NCBI RefSeq assembly: GCF_910594005.1 | Contig: NC_057818.1 | Span: 60,772,001 to 60,836,000, forward strand | Reading direction: 5' to 3' | Length of the DNA: 64,000 nucleotides | Source of the DNA: Cervus elaphus | Lineage: Eukaryota > Chordata > Mammalia > Artiodactyla > Cervidae | In this document: positions 1 through 10,551 of the stretch, one piece after another | Layout: every line of letters starts with the position of its first letter | How positions within the stretch are numbered: the first letter of the stretch is position 1 | Made by a program: the position numbers and the translations under genes | The notes under the pieces: generated by a model | What the model was told of the DNA's origin: nothing | Seen by the model: only the letters and a program-made list of their open reading frames with translations | Database searches by the model: none

Positions 1-359
1 TTATTTGCAGAAACGCATGGTTATGTATCTTCATACAAGGCAGCTTTAAGGCAGTAAAAAAATTGAGCAGAAACAAAGCCAAGCAAATAATAATCTTCAA
101 AGGCCCAGAAAGCATTCCATATTCTGAGTAAGAGGAGCATAACTGAATAGATTACCTTTAAGTAAAAGGTCACTGAAGGGAGTCACTGAAAGGAATCCAA
201 GCAGGTGCCCTTTCTCATGATCTGAGTCCTGAGAACTGTGTGCAGCTCTGCTCTTTCCTGTTTTCCAGGAACTGATAAGGAATAGAGAGTCCTTGAGAAA
301 CGGCACACAGAAGAAGAAAATAACATATTGGATCCCTTAAAGTTGAATGTCCCCTGACA
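1..359 (-). repeat. LTR of provirus A (3' LTR, cut by window edge)
   Basis: On the minus strand this begins TGTCAGGGGAC (ending at 359 on the plus strand) and runs off the window. The full-length version is 48220-48669, 450 bp with TG...CA ends. The neighbouring bases just inside the element (360-375 read in reverse) form a purine-rich tract, as expected for a polypurine tract before a 3' LTR. In the right copy the reverse strand carries AATAAA in the part matching position 1. Confidence 0.88.
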
Positions 360-2614
360 GTTCACCCTTTTTTATTATTTCATGATTGGGGGTGACTGTT
401 GATACTTTTTGTGGAAAAGGCCCTGACCAATTGAGTTTGTTTAGTTTGAACAATTTTAGTTAAAGGCATTTGTTTATTACAAATGTAATCACCAGGATAA
501 TTATCAGTGTTAATAGTTCCAGATGCAATACTATGTGTAATGCCTTGAAACCATCTTCGAGGGTCTAGCCCAGATAATTGAGCAGCGAGCTGTTCAGCTA
601 AGGTTTCCAAATTGTTGGAAGAGGGTAGACTCTGAGAGAAGGTTTCAAGGATTTCCTTTTGCAGCAATTGTATGTTTAAGGAAGCATTGTCATGTATATC
701 TTACAAATGAAATTTGATTTGTTCCGAATTGTAAGCACTATGGTTGAACCGAAGAGGAGTGATACAAAATTGAGTAGAATTCCAATCAATTTAGTAATAC
801 TTGTTTTTGTGAATCTATTAATTGATCTCCAGCCCATTGGATGGCTGTTTTTAATTCCTGAATTTTATCTTGAACTTTTTCGTTTATCTGAACCTGAGTG
901 ACTCATATAGTATGAGCATCTTTAGTCCAATTTTGAATAAAGTTTTGTGTTTGATTTGACGTTTGTAAAGCAATGTCTGTGACAGCAGCAGTGATGCCAA
1001 TGGCTATCAACCCCAAAATGCCAAGAATCAACCATCTTGTTGCAGTAATTTAGTGAGTAACTGGGAGGCAGGTCTTGCCATCGGACCCTCTTTCCAGGGC
1101 TATTGGCGATCTCCTGGCAACCATAGACTACATCGAGATCAAAGAATCAAAAGGGATTTTTTAGAGAAATAGAGAAATTAAGACAAGTATACAATTTGCA
1201 GTCTATATAAGCCTCAGAAAATAAAGTCTTATTAAATTTTAAGTTTCCTATGGCTGTAACAAAAGGAAGGGGAACACAAGCTTGTATAAAACATGAATGA
1301 TTATACTGGAAGGAATAGTTACTATGACTGGTCCCTGTGAAATATCCAGTCCAAGTTCCAAGTTTTTCTGTGTTTGTAGCAAGTTTCCAGATGTCCCATT
1401 GTTCAGGCCCAATTCGTTTAGTGAGGCTGTTTTGTGGGCAAGGAGGTGCCATTCCGCTGTAAAGCCAGCCAAGGAGTCCTTTGTCATGGAAGTGTTCCAT
1501 TGAACTGTTGGTAATCTTCCATGTTACTTGAGTAACATAATCACACATAGTACTGTTAATATCATCTGAGCAGTTAGATAACCACATACCATAGGGTCCC
1601 CGATCAACAATGGTGTAACTGGCCACAAACATTAATTTCCATGCTTTAGCTTGACATGTATCTCAATAAACAGGAGGATATTTAAAATCCTTATAAGTAA
1701 ATCCCTTCCAACTTTTGTCCTTTTCCTAGAGTTTTGGTAGTATTGACATGGTTCTCATAAGAGGATAGGGCAGTAAACAGTCTAAACAATGTGCGGAAGT
1801 TCTTTTTTCGAGGCAGGATGAAAGCCCTCGTTTGTCGACTAACATTAATACATAATTCTGCTGGGCCCATTCATGAAGGAAGGACTTGATAGCCTAGAGA
1901 AATTTTCATTAATCTTCCTTCTTCCTCAGTCTGAGAGCGCCCCTCCAAACTCCAAGGAGGAGACGTATGTACTGAGTCTTTAGTGGATACAACCCGTCCT
2001 ATATCTGTCTGTTCTACAACCTGCAATAAAGGGGGATTAGGTATATAAGCCCAATAAGTGTGATTAATCAAGTCAGCCTGAGCGGGGGAAGCAAAAGCAA
2101 GCATAGCGACAAAAATATTTTCTGGATTCCGAGGCATTCCCTGTTGAGAAACCAGATTTTCAGCTTGATTAATAAGGGTTTTTATCTGTCCCCAAGTGGG
2201 GAGGTCATAAGTTCTATTACCTCGAGTGCAGCATTTGTTGGAAATTTATAAAGTTGCCATGGCTTCTACTGGAAACTCCTTCTCCTGGTGATTTTGCTGT
2301 TTCTTCTCTATCTTGAATGCCGGTGGCTTCCCTGGGGCGGATCTTCCGAAGAGGGAGCCAGCTGATTTCTTTGGGTCCATCTGGAGAAATACAAGCATAC
2401 CCCTTTCCTTGTAATATTAATTTTCCAGATTGCCATTGTTGAGTCAACCTGCCTTGATACCAGATGGGCAGAGGAAGGGAGGTATCCTTCAATGCCTCAA
2501 AATCTTTTTCTGCTTTTATCAAAATATCCCCTTGCAGTAAGTTTAAAAAATTTAAAACAAATAAAGCTGTATTAACAATAGTTGTAGGATTAAAGAATAT
2601 ATTGCGTTGCAATC
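360..2614 (-). pseudogene. Class II (beta-like) retroviral env remnant, provirus A
   Basis: Read on the minus strand, surface-subunit pieces lie at 1147-1632, 1871-2137 and 2217-2614, and transmembrane-subunit pieces at 380-1040. They align piece by piece with env of provirus B at 3090-5390. Short motifs such as SSNNLETLAEQLAAQLSGL near 600 and NCSDDINSTMCDYVTQVTW near 1550 match its counterparts. Frameshifts and stops break the frame between pieces, so no envelope protein can be made. The gene ends abruptly at 2614, where the LTR of provirus B is inserted; a 29-base continuation lies at 10085-10113. Confidence 0.85.
2609..2614. repeat. Target-site duplication of provirus B, left
   Basis: GCAATC directly precedes the LTR start TGTTGG. 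The partner at 10085-10090, just after the other LTR, is GGAATC (5 of 6 equal). The unbroken related sequence near 5349 reads GGAATC, so the left copy carries the change. Six bases is the duplication length expected for betaretrovirus-like integrases. Confidence 0.8.
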
Positions 2615-3076
2615 TGTTGGGGTCCTTTAATGGACCGGAATCTGGCAGTCCGGAGTCAACAATAAGAAAGTGAAAGTGAGAGAGAGAAAGAAAGACACGG
2701 GGACCCAAGCTCTGATGGAGCAAAGGTGCTTTAATGATCTTTCTGTGAGTATATATAGGCTGTTGTACAAGAAATTTCTTTCGATGATGATAAAGATCAG
2801 AAAGCCAAAGGTACAGCAACCCTTAACAAGGGAACAAGGGATTAATAATGGTCACAAGGTCAGGAGACAATCCATATCTCAAGAAAGAGGATCGAGACTG
2901 AGCAGTTTTGTCGTAAGGAGAATGTTTACTGAAGGAGATTCAAACCTGTCTCATGCTATGACTTCAGACCTGGGAGCGGCATGCCGTTCCACTGGTTTCT
3001 GAGAACAGAAACTGATAAGGAACAGGACTTAGGAGAAACAGCACGTAGGAATCCTCCTGTTCAACATTCACTGACA
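2615..3076 (-). repeat. 3' LTR of provirus B
   Basis: A 462-bp LTR starting TGTTGGGGTCC and ending CACTGACA on the plus strand. It matches 9634-10084 in the same orientation with roughly one difference in ten by eye, and 50900-51361 almost perfectly. On the minus strand a TATATATA stretch (near 2750) and an ATTAAA signal (near 2733) are present. The bases after it (3077-3090) are the reverse of a purine-rich tract. Confidence 0.92.
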
Positions 3077-5400
3077 ATTCCCCCTTATTTATTTACAATA
3101 TTTGTTAAAAAGGGTTCTGACCATTTGAGTTTCTTTTAACAATTTTTGCATGAAGGCAATGGTAAACAACAAATACAATCATCAAGACAATCACCCAAAT
3201 TACGGTTCCAGACCTGATGCTGTGAGTAATGCTTTAAAACTATCCGCGTGCCTCTAGCCCAGATAATTGATCAGCTAGTTGTTCAGCTAAAGTTTCCAAA
3301 TTAGTGGAAGAGGGCAGATTTTTAGAAAAGGTTTCAAAGATGTCTTTTTGTAATACTTGTACATTCAGAGAGGCATTATCATGTATGTTTTGTAAATGAA
3401 ATTTGATTTGTTCCCAGTTGTGGGTACTGTTATTGACTTGAACAGGAGTAACACAAAATTGAGTAGAATTCCAATCACATTTTAGCATCACCTGTTTTTG
3501 TACATCTAATAATTGATCTCCAACCCATTTGATGGCTGTTTTTAGTTCCTGTATTTCATCTTGAATATCCTCATCTCTCTGAGCCTGAGTGGCCCGCATA
3601 GTATGAGCATCTTTAGTCCAAGTTTGGATAAAGTTATGTGTTTGAACTGAGGTTTGTAAAGCAACGCCAGTGACGGCAGCAGTGGTGCAAATAGCTGTTA
3701 ATCCCAGAATGCCAAGAATCAGCCATCCGATGAATCGTTTAGATCGCCGGAGCAGTTTAGTAAGTAACCAGGAAGCAAGTCCAGCCATGGGACCTTCTTC
3801 CCAGGGCCACTGGAGATTGATTGGTAACCATAGACTACGTCAAGATCGAAGACTCAAAAGGGATTCATTTCTTAAGGAAACAGAAGAGATAAGTATATAA
3901 TTTGCAATTTATACAAGTTACAGAATGTAAAGTCTTACTGAATTGTAAACTTCCTATAGCTAGAATACAACGAAGGGGAACACAAGCTTGTATGACATAT
4001 GATTGATTATAACGAAAGAAATAGTTTCTATGACTACGATTGGTCCCTGTGAAATGTCCAGTCCAAGTCCCAAGTTCTTCGGAGCTCACAGCAAGTTTCC
4101 AGATGTCCCATTGTTCAGGCCCAATCTGTTTATCGAGGACGATTGGAGGACGAGTGGGTGGCATTCCACCGTCAAGCCACCCAAGAAGTCCTTTGTCATG
4201 GTGATGTTCCATTGCAGTGTTAGTAACCTATGGTACTTGAGTAGCATAATCACACACAGTGCTGTTAATATCATCTGAGCAATTAGATAACCACATACCA
4301 TGAGGTCCCCAATCGACAATTGTATGATTAGCCACAGACATTAATTTTCCTGATTTGGCCTGACATTTGTCCCAACGAACCAGAGCATATTTAAAGTTCT
4401 TATTAGTAAACCCTTTGCATGGTGTTGTTCTTTGTTCGTTCCCTAACTCTTTCCCTAAAGTTTCAGTGGTATAAACATGGTTCACAGACAAAGAAAGGGC
4501 AGTAAATAATCTAAGCATCGTCCTAAAGTCCTCTTTTGGAGACAGGGCAAAAGCCCAAGTTTTTCGGCTAACGTTAATGCATAATTTTGCTGGGCCCATA
4601 CACAATGGAAGGACTTCATAACCTAGAGAGATATTAATTAGTTTCCCTTCTTCAGGGTGTGAGGGCCCTTTAAGGTTCCAGGGAGAAGGCATATGTATGG
4701 AGTCATTGGTTAATACGATTGGCCCTCTCTCCGCCCATTCTATGACCTGAAGTAAAGGGGGGTTGAGTCTGTAAGCCCAGTAAGTGTGATTAATAAGTTC
4801 AGCTCAAGCAAGGGGGCGAGTTGGGGGGAGGAGGCGAAAGCAAGCCGGGCAACAAAAATATTTTCAGGACTCCGAGGCATTCTCTGTTGAGAAATCAGAT
4901 TTTCAGCTTGATTAGTAAGGGTTTTTCTTTGTACCCAAGAGGGGAGATCATAAGGTTGATGCCGCCAAGGGCGGTGCTTTCTGGAGATCTTTAGAGCCGC
5001 CATGGCCCATATTGGAATTTCTTCCTCCTGGGGTGGTTGTTGTCTGACCTCTATCTTGACGGCCAGGGGGGCCCCCTTGGGTCGGATGTTCCGAAGAGGA
5101 AGTCGTGTGAGTTCATTGGATCCGTCTGGGGAAATACAAGCATACCCCTTTCCCTGTAAGATTAATTTCCCAGATTTCCATTGTCTATTCAGCCTGTCTT
5201 GGTACCAAATGGGCAGAGGAGGAGAAGAGTCCTTCAATTCCTCAAAATGTTCTTCTGCTCTTGTCAAGATAGCACCTTGCGGTAAGTTTATAAAATTTAA
5301 AACAAATAAAGCTATATTAACAAGAGTTACAGGCTTAAAGAATATATTGCGTTGGAATCTAGTAAAGTCTGCTGGATAAGGAAGATAAAAGTGTTCCTGT
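3077..5400 (-). pseudogene. Retroviral env remnant, provirus B
   Basis: Minus-strand envelope gene in several frames: surface-subunit parts at 4740-5267, 4228-4692 and 3865-4212, and the transmembrane subunit at 3240-3788. Many N-x-S/T sites and cysteines are visible, for example in the NCSDDINSTVCDYATQVP stretch near 4240. Frame breaks separate the surface-subunit parts, so it is not expected to give a complete envelope. After the stop of the transmembrane frame, about 3090-3215 still encodes a hydrophobic stretch followed by a short basic tail, out of reach of translation. Confidence 0.85.
3240..3788 (-). CDS. Open envelope transmembrane-subunit frame (182 aa), provirus B
   Basis: The frame opens at a methionine just upstream of a furin-type site (RRSKR, residues 14-18). 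A hydrophobic fusion-peptide-like stretch follows (FIGWLILGILGLTAICTTAA). A long helical heptad region (about 50-100) comes next, then a CDWNSTQFC cysteine pair near 103-111, N-glycosylation sites and a second helical region. It stops after residue 182, before the membrane-anchor segment that is still readable downstream. The same 182-codon frame is open in the right copy at 51525-52073. No signal peptide is seen, so unaided secretion is not expected. It may be a chance survivor or be expressed as part of an LTR transcript; no host function can be claimed. Confidence 0.6.
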   Translation of the reverse strand: MAGLASWLLTKLLRRSKRFIGWLILGILGLTAICTTAAVTGVALQTSVQTHNFIQTWTKDAHTMRATQAQRDEDIQDEIQELKTAIKWVGDQLLDVQKQVMLKCDWNSTQFCVTPVQVNNSTHNWEQIKFHLQNIHDNASLNVQVLQKDIFETFSKNLPSSTNLETLAEQLADQLSGLEARG

Positions 5401-5404
5401 GTTT

Positions 5405-5745
5405 TCCCCCTTATTTAGTTTTTTATTTGTAGTTTCAGTGTGTGATGTCTTTGTTTAACTATGTCTTGTGTTCGTGGATTATAAGGGATGTCTGTAATCT
5501 GTTTAATAGAGAATGGATGTAAAAATTCTTTGAACTGCTTAGAAATATAGGCAGTGCCATTGTCTGTTTTTCTAGAATTAGGTGTTCTCATTATTGCAAT
5601 GTAAGCTAACAGGTGGGTTATAACATGTCGTGTAGTTTCACCTGGGAGAGGTGTGGCCCATATAAAAGAAGAATTTGTATCAATCGAGACATGTAAGGAG
5701 GAAGAGGAAGAAAGTTCAGGGCAATGAGTTACATCCATTTGCCGT
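5405..5745 (-). pseudogene. Integrase core remnant, provirus B
   Basis: Frame 5415-5738 (minus) starts MDVTHCPELSSS, the first catalytic Asp region of a retroviral integrase. It contains KTDNGTAYIS with the second Asp. In the following PYNPRTQDIVKQRHHTLK stretch, the position where the family has the catalytic Glu is Lys. The zinc-binding N-terminus is missing; sequence of another character starts at about 5746. Catalytically dead by both truncation and substitution. Confidence 0.8.
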
Positions 5746-6129
5746 AAAATTCTCTTTGATTTGTCATAAACCTTTTTTATGTTTTTGCATTCATCATTTT
5801 CTTTGCCATTTCTTCTATCTTTTTATCAAAAGCATGCATCTTACTTTTCTTTAGCAACTATGAAGTGTCTTGTATATTAGCATTTTATACATTGGTGGAT
5901 ATCTTTTTGTTTATTATATAAATATTTACATATATTTATTAATAGTCTAAAATCTCTTTAGGTTTTCTTACTTTATTTGGAAATGACCTAGCTATTGAAT
6001 AAACTTTTATCATTTAGTTTAGTACAATTTTAGGAATTTAAGTTACCCAATCCTAAGAGATTATTTTAGATACACCTTTTTAAAATAGAATTATTTTTAA
6101 TAGGGTTTGTCTAAAACTTTTCATTTATA

Positions 6130-6164
<35 letters not shown>

Positions 6165-6469
6165 AGTTAACTTTTTTCTTGACGAATTTAGTTTACCTTA
6201 AATCTAGGCACAATAAAAGTATTATATAATGTTGATGATGTAAGACATGTCTTAATTAGATTAGCAAGCAATTATATTTAAATTATATTTATATTTAAAG
6301 AAGCATTATATTTAATGTTGAATATTTTTCAGTTCATGTGAACTTGAATTTAAATAGAACTCATTAATTTCATATTATCCAAAAACAGCGACATACGTTG
6401 AGACATAGATAATTTTGGATAGATATAGCTTTCTCCTTGAAATTTAAACTATCTTTTTTATATGTATAT

Positions 6470-6517
<48 letters not shown>

Positions 6518-6730
6518 AGTTCCACCAATTTGCTTATGGCTGGTGTCCCAGATAGAGTGGCTGTGTATCCCAAGGACATGATAACAGTTAACTTTAGGTT
6601 TTTTCTTAGGCCTGTTTTTGTTTCCCAGGCAGAATTGGAGCTCCAAAAATGTATTTTAACAAGTTAACCTTTTCCTAACTGCATGTGTAAGAAGAGTTGG
6701 TTTTGAAATTTCAAAAAAGATTTTATTTTA
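5746..6730. other. AT-rich segment replacing the middle of pol in provirus B
   Basis: About 1 kb between integrase and reverse-transcriptase remnants. It is very AT-rich, with (TA)n runs at about 6128-6160 and 6465-6500 and a T run at 6501-6519. No RNase H or integrase zinc-domain coding could be read here, although intact provirus order would require it. It may be an inserted retrotransposon end or heavily decayed pol; no family recognised. Confidence 0.5.
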
Positions 6731-7400
6731 ATCAGTTTTTTCTGGAGTCTAAAGTATATCATGGGCATTCAGTGTCAAAAATGTAATTTCTCCCTTTTGT
6801 AGTTATAGTATATTATTAATGATATATGCATGAGGGAATTGCTGTCACATTGGATGTAAAGCCTTGGTTACAAAATTTTGACAAATAGTCAGACTGTTAA
6901 GCATACCGTGAGGTAACACATTCTATTGAAATCTCTTATGAGGACCGATGTGTTTAGGAAAAGGGAGAGAGAAAGTGAATCTCTCTCGGTCTAAAGGGTG
7001 TAACGGTATATTCAAAAGCCAATCTTGTAAATCAGTACTAATAATGTGCCACTTCTGAGGAATACTAGTAGGTGATGGGATCCCTGGTTGTAGTGCACCC
7101 ATAGGTTTCATAGATGCATTAACCTTTCTAAGGCCTGTTAAGAGACGTCATTTGTTAGATTTCTTTTTTATAACAAAAATAGGAGAGTTCCAAGGAGAGT
7201 AAGATTCCTCAATATGTTTTAATTCTAAGTGTGTGTCTATAAGTTCTTTAGTAGCCTGTAATTTTTCCTTCGTAAGGGGCCATTGTTCTGTCCAAATAGG
7301 CTCATCATTCTTCCCAGTTATTTTAAGAATTGCTTTGTTTTTTAAATGAGCAGTGACCCCTAGGGAAATTGTGGAATGTGTATTTGAGTTTGCCATTGCA
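6731..7400 (-). pseudogene. Reverse-transcriptase N-terminal remnant, provirus B
   Basis: Minus-strand frames 7148-7396 and 6923-7111 read EESYSPWNSPIFVIKKKSNK and then a MGALQPGIPSPT stretch, typical of the fingers and palm of a betaretrovirus-like RT. The plus-strand element carries the same parts at 13860-14480. Decayed sequence matching the segment up to the YMDD region continues to about 6750, but the YMDD motif itself is lost. Confidence 0.8.
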
Positions 7401-7990
7401 TAAGTCCCTTCCTATTTGATTAAGCAATGCATCTATCACATAAGGTCTTAATGTTGCAGGCAGGCCTTTTGGTCCTTCATATGCCTAGATTTGAACATTT
7501 TGATAAATTTCTTATACTTTGGTTTGAGAAATTCCTGCAATTTGGCAAGAGATTTTTTGTATAGGCCAGAATTTGGGCCATGAATGTTTGGAAATTTAAG
7601 GCAAAAGAAGTAATTGAGCAATTTTGTCCCCATTTTTGAATTGCCATAGAATCCAAGATGACATCATAATTTGAATCTCTCCTTTATAATCTGAATCAAT
7701 TATTCCAGGGTGAACAGTAATTCCTTTAGAAGTCAAACTACATTGGCCAAGTGAAAGACCAAAGGTTTGTGGTGGCAGGGGTCCAAAAAGTCCGGTAGGT
7801 ACTCTAGAAGGGACTGCTTGAGGGTAAAGGAAAAAAATCATATAGGGCTGGTATATCGATGGCAGCACTGCCAGATGTTGAGGGTTTGAGGGAAAAGATA
7901 GAATTTGCCCCTGGTTTTTATTGTAGGGGACCTGGGAGGGGGGGGTCCCCTGTTTGGCGTTTCCTGGAATAGCTTTTCCCTCAATATCAA
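7401..7990 (-). pseudogene. dUTPase/protease remnant, provirus B
   Basis: On the minus strand, within the frame 7596-8021, PPQTFGLSLGQCSLTSKGI is followed by VHPGIIDSDYKGEIQIMMSS. This is the dUTPase domain that betaretroviruses carry upstream of protease. The protease part (to about 7420) is decayed, and a piece near 7448-7633 corresponds to the plus-strand region after the DTG motif. Stops interrupt every frame. Confidence 0.78.
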
Positions 7991-9610
7991 ATTTAGATTT
8001 ACAATCTTTGGCTGAATGCACTCCGCTAGGGCAGCGAGGGCAGATTCTTGGAAGTTTTTTTATTAGCTCTTAGGGAAGTCCCTCTTTAAAACTTTTTTAT
8101 CTCCACATGTAAAGTATCCTTCATTTCCCTTTCTAAAGGCAGCAGCCATTGTCTCAGCTAGCATTTGCATCTTTTGAGTTTCTGATCCTAGATTGCATGC
8201 CACAAGCCTTCAAATAATCAATAATAGTCCCAGCCTCACAAATTGGAGTGATAGCTCTTTGACATTCCTAATTTGCATTCTCATAAGCAAGTAATTTCTC
8301 TAGCTGTTTTTTGGCTTCTTCTCCAATTACAGTACGGGAAATAGCAGTTTCTAATCTAGCTGAAAAATCAGCATAACTTTCATTAGGTCCTTGAAATATT
8401 TTAGTGTAGCTACCTGTAGGCTCTCTTTGAGGAGTAATTTGATCCCAAGCTTCAAGGGCCACTGTTTTTAATTGTTCATGCCATAAGGGAGGGCACTGTA
8501 TTTGAGCTTCTATGGTATCAAATTCTCTGGCGCCAGTTAACATTTCAAAAGTAATTTGGTTTTGGGGAGTGCCAGCTCGAGCATTCTTGTTAGCATGATC
8601 TCTGGCTACATCATGAAACCGCATTGTCCATTGAAGATATTCCGGTTTAAGGAGAGCTTTGTTAAAGTTCTTCAATCATAGGGAATAACATTTCCAGTAG
8701 AAGATGCCACAACATTTAGAAGCTCTTCAGTGAAAGGCGAATGTGGGCCATACATAGTTACAGCCTTTTTCATTTGTTGCATCTAAAAAATATGAATACC
8801 ATCATATTGAGGTACTATGTGCCCTTGAGCATCAGGATTTCTTCAAACTGGAAAGACGGAAAAACCATCGGCATCAGAAACTTGTGATCGCAAAGCCAGT
8901 AATTCAGAGAGCCTGTGTCGCGGAGGAGAGCGAGTAACTGCTGATTTTTTGGAAATATGAGTCTGTGCCCAGGACTTATCATTTTTGTCCAGAAAAGCAT
9001 TGCCAGTTTTTGGTGTCAAGAAACGTATTAGGAGAGTCGTTGTCAGAATCATTAGGTTCTAACAAAGGAGAGACTTGGATCTGTGCCTGCTGGCAGAGGA
9101 GAAGCATTTGGAGCAGCCGAGACAGGGCTAGTAGGAAAATTTTGAAATATTGTATGTTGTTTTAATTGGGCCTTCTGTAAAGTTTTATCATCTAGTTGAT
9201 ACTCACACAGTAAGTGTTCTGTCTGTTGTCGAATATTGGGAGGGCTAGAATTTACCTTGAAATGGCAGAGTTACAGCTTTAATGAGAGCTCATAGGGGCC
9301 AGAAATCAACTGGAATATTTTTTCCCTGCCTGGGGGCTCATTCAACATTTTCTTCCACCCGGTCCCAAATTTCTAAATCAGAACTGCCTTTATCAGGGAA
9401 CCAAGGATTACATTTAACCACTGTTTGAAAGCAAGCCTCTATTCACTGGCATGAAACCAAAAGTCCCTGCGCTTTAAACAAATGGTGAAGTGAAGTAGAG
9501 AAATGATGGGGCTTTCCAGCCGTTTGACCCGTGTCTTAATGCTTACCAACCTCAGTAGGTCCCGACTTCAGTAGGCCCTGAGTCACTCCGTCTGAAATGC
9601 CACATATACC
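7991..9610 (-). pseudogene. gag remnant, provirus B
   Basis: Capsid is the clearest part: frame 8268-8675 (minus) contains WTMRFHDVARDHANKNARAG and a major-homology-like IFQGPNESYADFSARLETA. Downstream, near 8000-8030, a nucleocapsid remnant (GVHSAKDCKS-like) joins the dUTPase frame. Upstream to 9600 lies decayed matrix-region coding matching plus-strand 11764-12345. Several stops and frame changes are present. Confidence 0.8.
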
Positions 9611-9613
9611 ACA

Positions 9614-9631
9614 GTCCCTGTTCGGGCTCCA
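9614..9631 (-). other. Primer-binding site of provirus B (tRNA-Lys type)
   Basis: The reverse complement reads TGGAGCCCGAACAGGGAC, one base from the tRNA-Lys3-type primer-binding site. It sits two bases inside the LTR end at 9634, as expected for the 5' LTR of a minus-strand provirus. Confidence 0.85.
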
Positions 9632-9633
9632 CT

Positions 9634-10084
9634 TGCTGGGGTCCTTTAATGGACCGGAACCTGGCGGTCCAGAGTCAATGATAAGAAAGTGAAAGAAAGA
9701 AAGAAAGACACGGGGAACCAAGGTCTGATGGAGCAAAGGTGCTTTAATGATTTTTCTGTGAGTATATACAGGTTGTTGTAGAAGAAATTTCTTTCGATGA
9801 TGATAAAGATCAGAAATCCAAGCGTATAGCAACTGTTACCAAGGGAACAAGGGATTAATAATGGTCACAAGTTCAGGAGACAATCCCTATCTCAAGAAAG
9901 AGGATCGAGACTAAGCGGTTTAGTCATAAGGAGAATGTTTACTGAAGGAGATTCAAGCCCGTCTCATCCTATGAGAATGGTGCGGTGCACCATTCCACTG
10001 GTTTCTGAGAACAGAAACTGATAAGGAACAGAGGATTTATGAGAAACAGCACGTAGGAATCCTCCTGTTAAACATTCCCTGACA
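9634..10084 (-). repeat. 5' LTR of provirus B
   Basis: A 451-bp LTR beginning TGCTGGGGTCC and ending CCCTGACA on the plus strand, paired with 2615-3076. Together they bound a 7.5-kb minus-strand provirus. The two LTRs differ at roughly one base in ten by eye. The insertion is therefore much older than the segmental duplication, whose copies differ far less. Confidence 0.9.
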
Positions 10085-10113
10085 GGAATCTACTAAAGTC
10101 AGCTCTGGATAAG
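10085..10113 (-). pseudogene. Stub of provirus A beyond the nested insertion
   Basis: The first six bases are the right target duplication (GGAATC). The rest continues the env/pol-end sequence seen unbroken at 5349-5380 (GGAATCTAGTAAAGTCTGCTG region). It stops exactly at the TGTCAGGGG terminus of a plus-strand LTR at 10114. Confidence 0.78.
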
Positions 10114-10531
10114 TGTCAGGGGACGTTCAACTTTAAGGAATCCAATATGTTGCATTTTCTTCCTTTGTGCATCGTTTCTCAAGGACTCTCTGTTCCTTAT
10201 CAGTTACTGGAATACAGGAATGAGCAGAGCTGCATGCAGTTCTCAGGACTGAGATGATGGGAAAGGGCACCTGCTTGGATTCCCTTCAGTGACTCCCTTC
10301 AGTGAGTCTCTTCAGTGACCGTTTACTTACAGGACTATCCTTTTTGTTGCAACTGATGGAATTTCATTCTTAATGGCTGAGTAATCATTTTATTAAAGAT
10401 ATATAAGCATGCATTTCTGCAAATAAAGTACCCTTGTTTCACTCGAGACTTGGGTCCCCCACGTCCTTCTTTTCTTTGCCTTCTTTTCATCGACTCCAGT
10501 CCCCACGTCCCAGTCTGTAAAGACCATAACA
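10114..10531 (+). repeat. 5' LTR of plus-strand provirus (A-type)
   Basis: A 418-bp LTR starting TGTCAGGGGACG and ending AAGACCATAACA. It is the same LTR family as 1-359 and 48220-48669 but in opposite orientation. A TATATAAG box lies near 10399 and an AATAAA signal near 10429. The primer-binding site follows at 10534-10551. Confidence 0.88.
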
Positions 10532-10533
10532 AG

Positions 10534-10551
10534 TTGCGCTCGAACAGGGAC
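10534..10551 (+). other. Primer-binding site (tRNA-Lys type)
   Basis: TTGCGCTCGAACAGGGAC, two mismatches to the tRNA-Lys3-type site, two bases after the LTR end. Confidence 0.85.

Noticed and set aside
2670..3002. Plus-strand frame of 110 codons, repeated at 50955-51287
   Set aside because: It lies wholly in LTR B in antisense; conservation between arms is explained by the duplication.
5002..5379. Plus-strand frame of 125 codons opposite env, repeated at 53502-53879
   Set aside because: Antisense shadow of the surface-subunit coding; no domain recognised.
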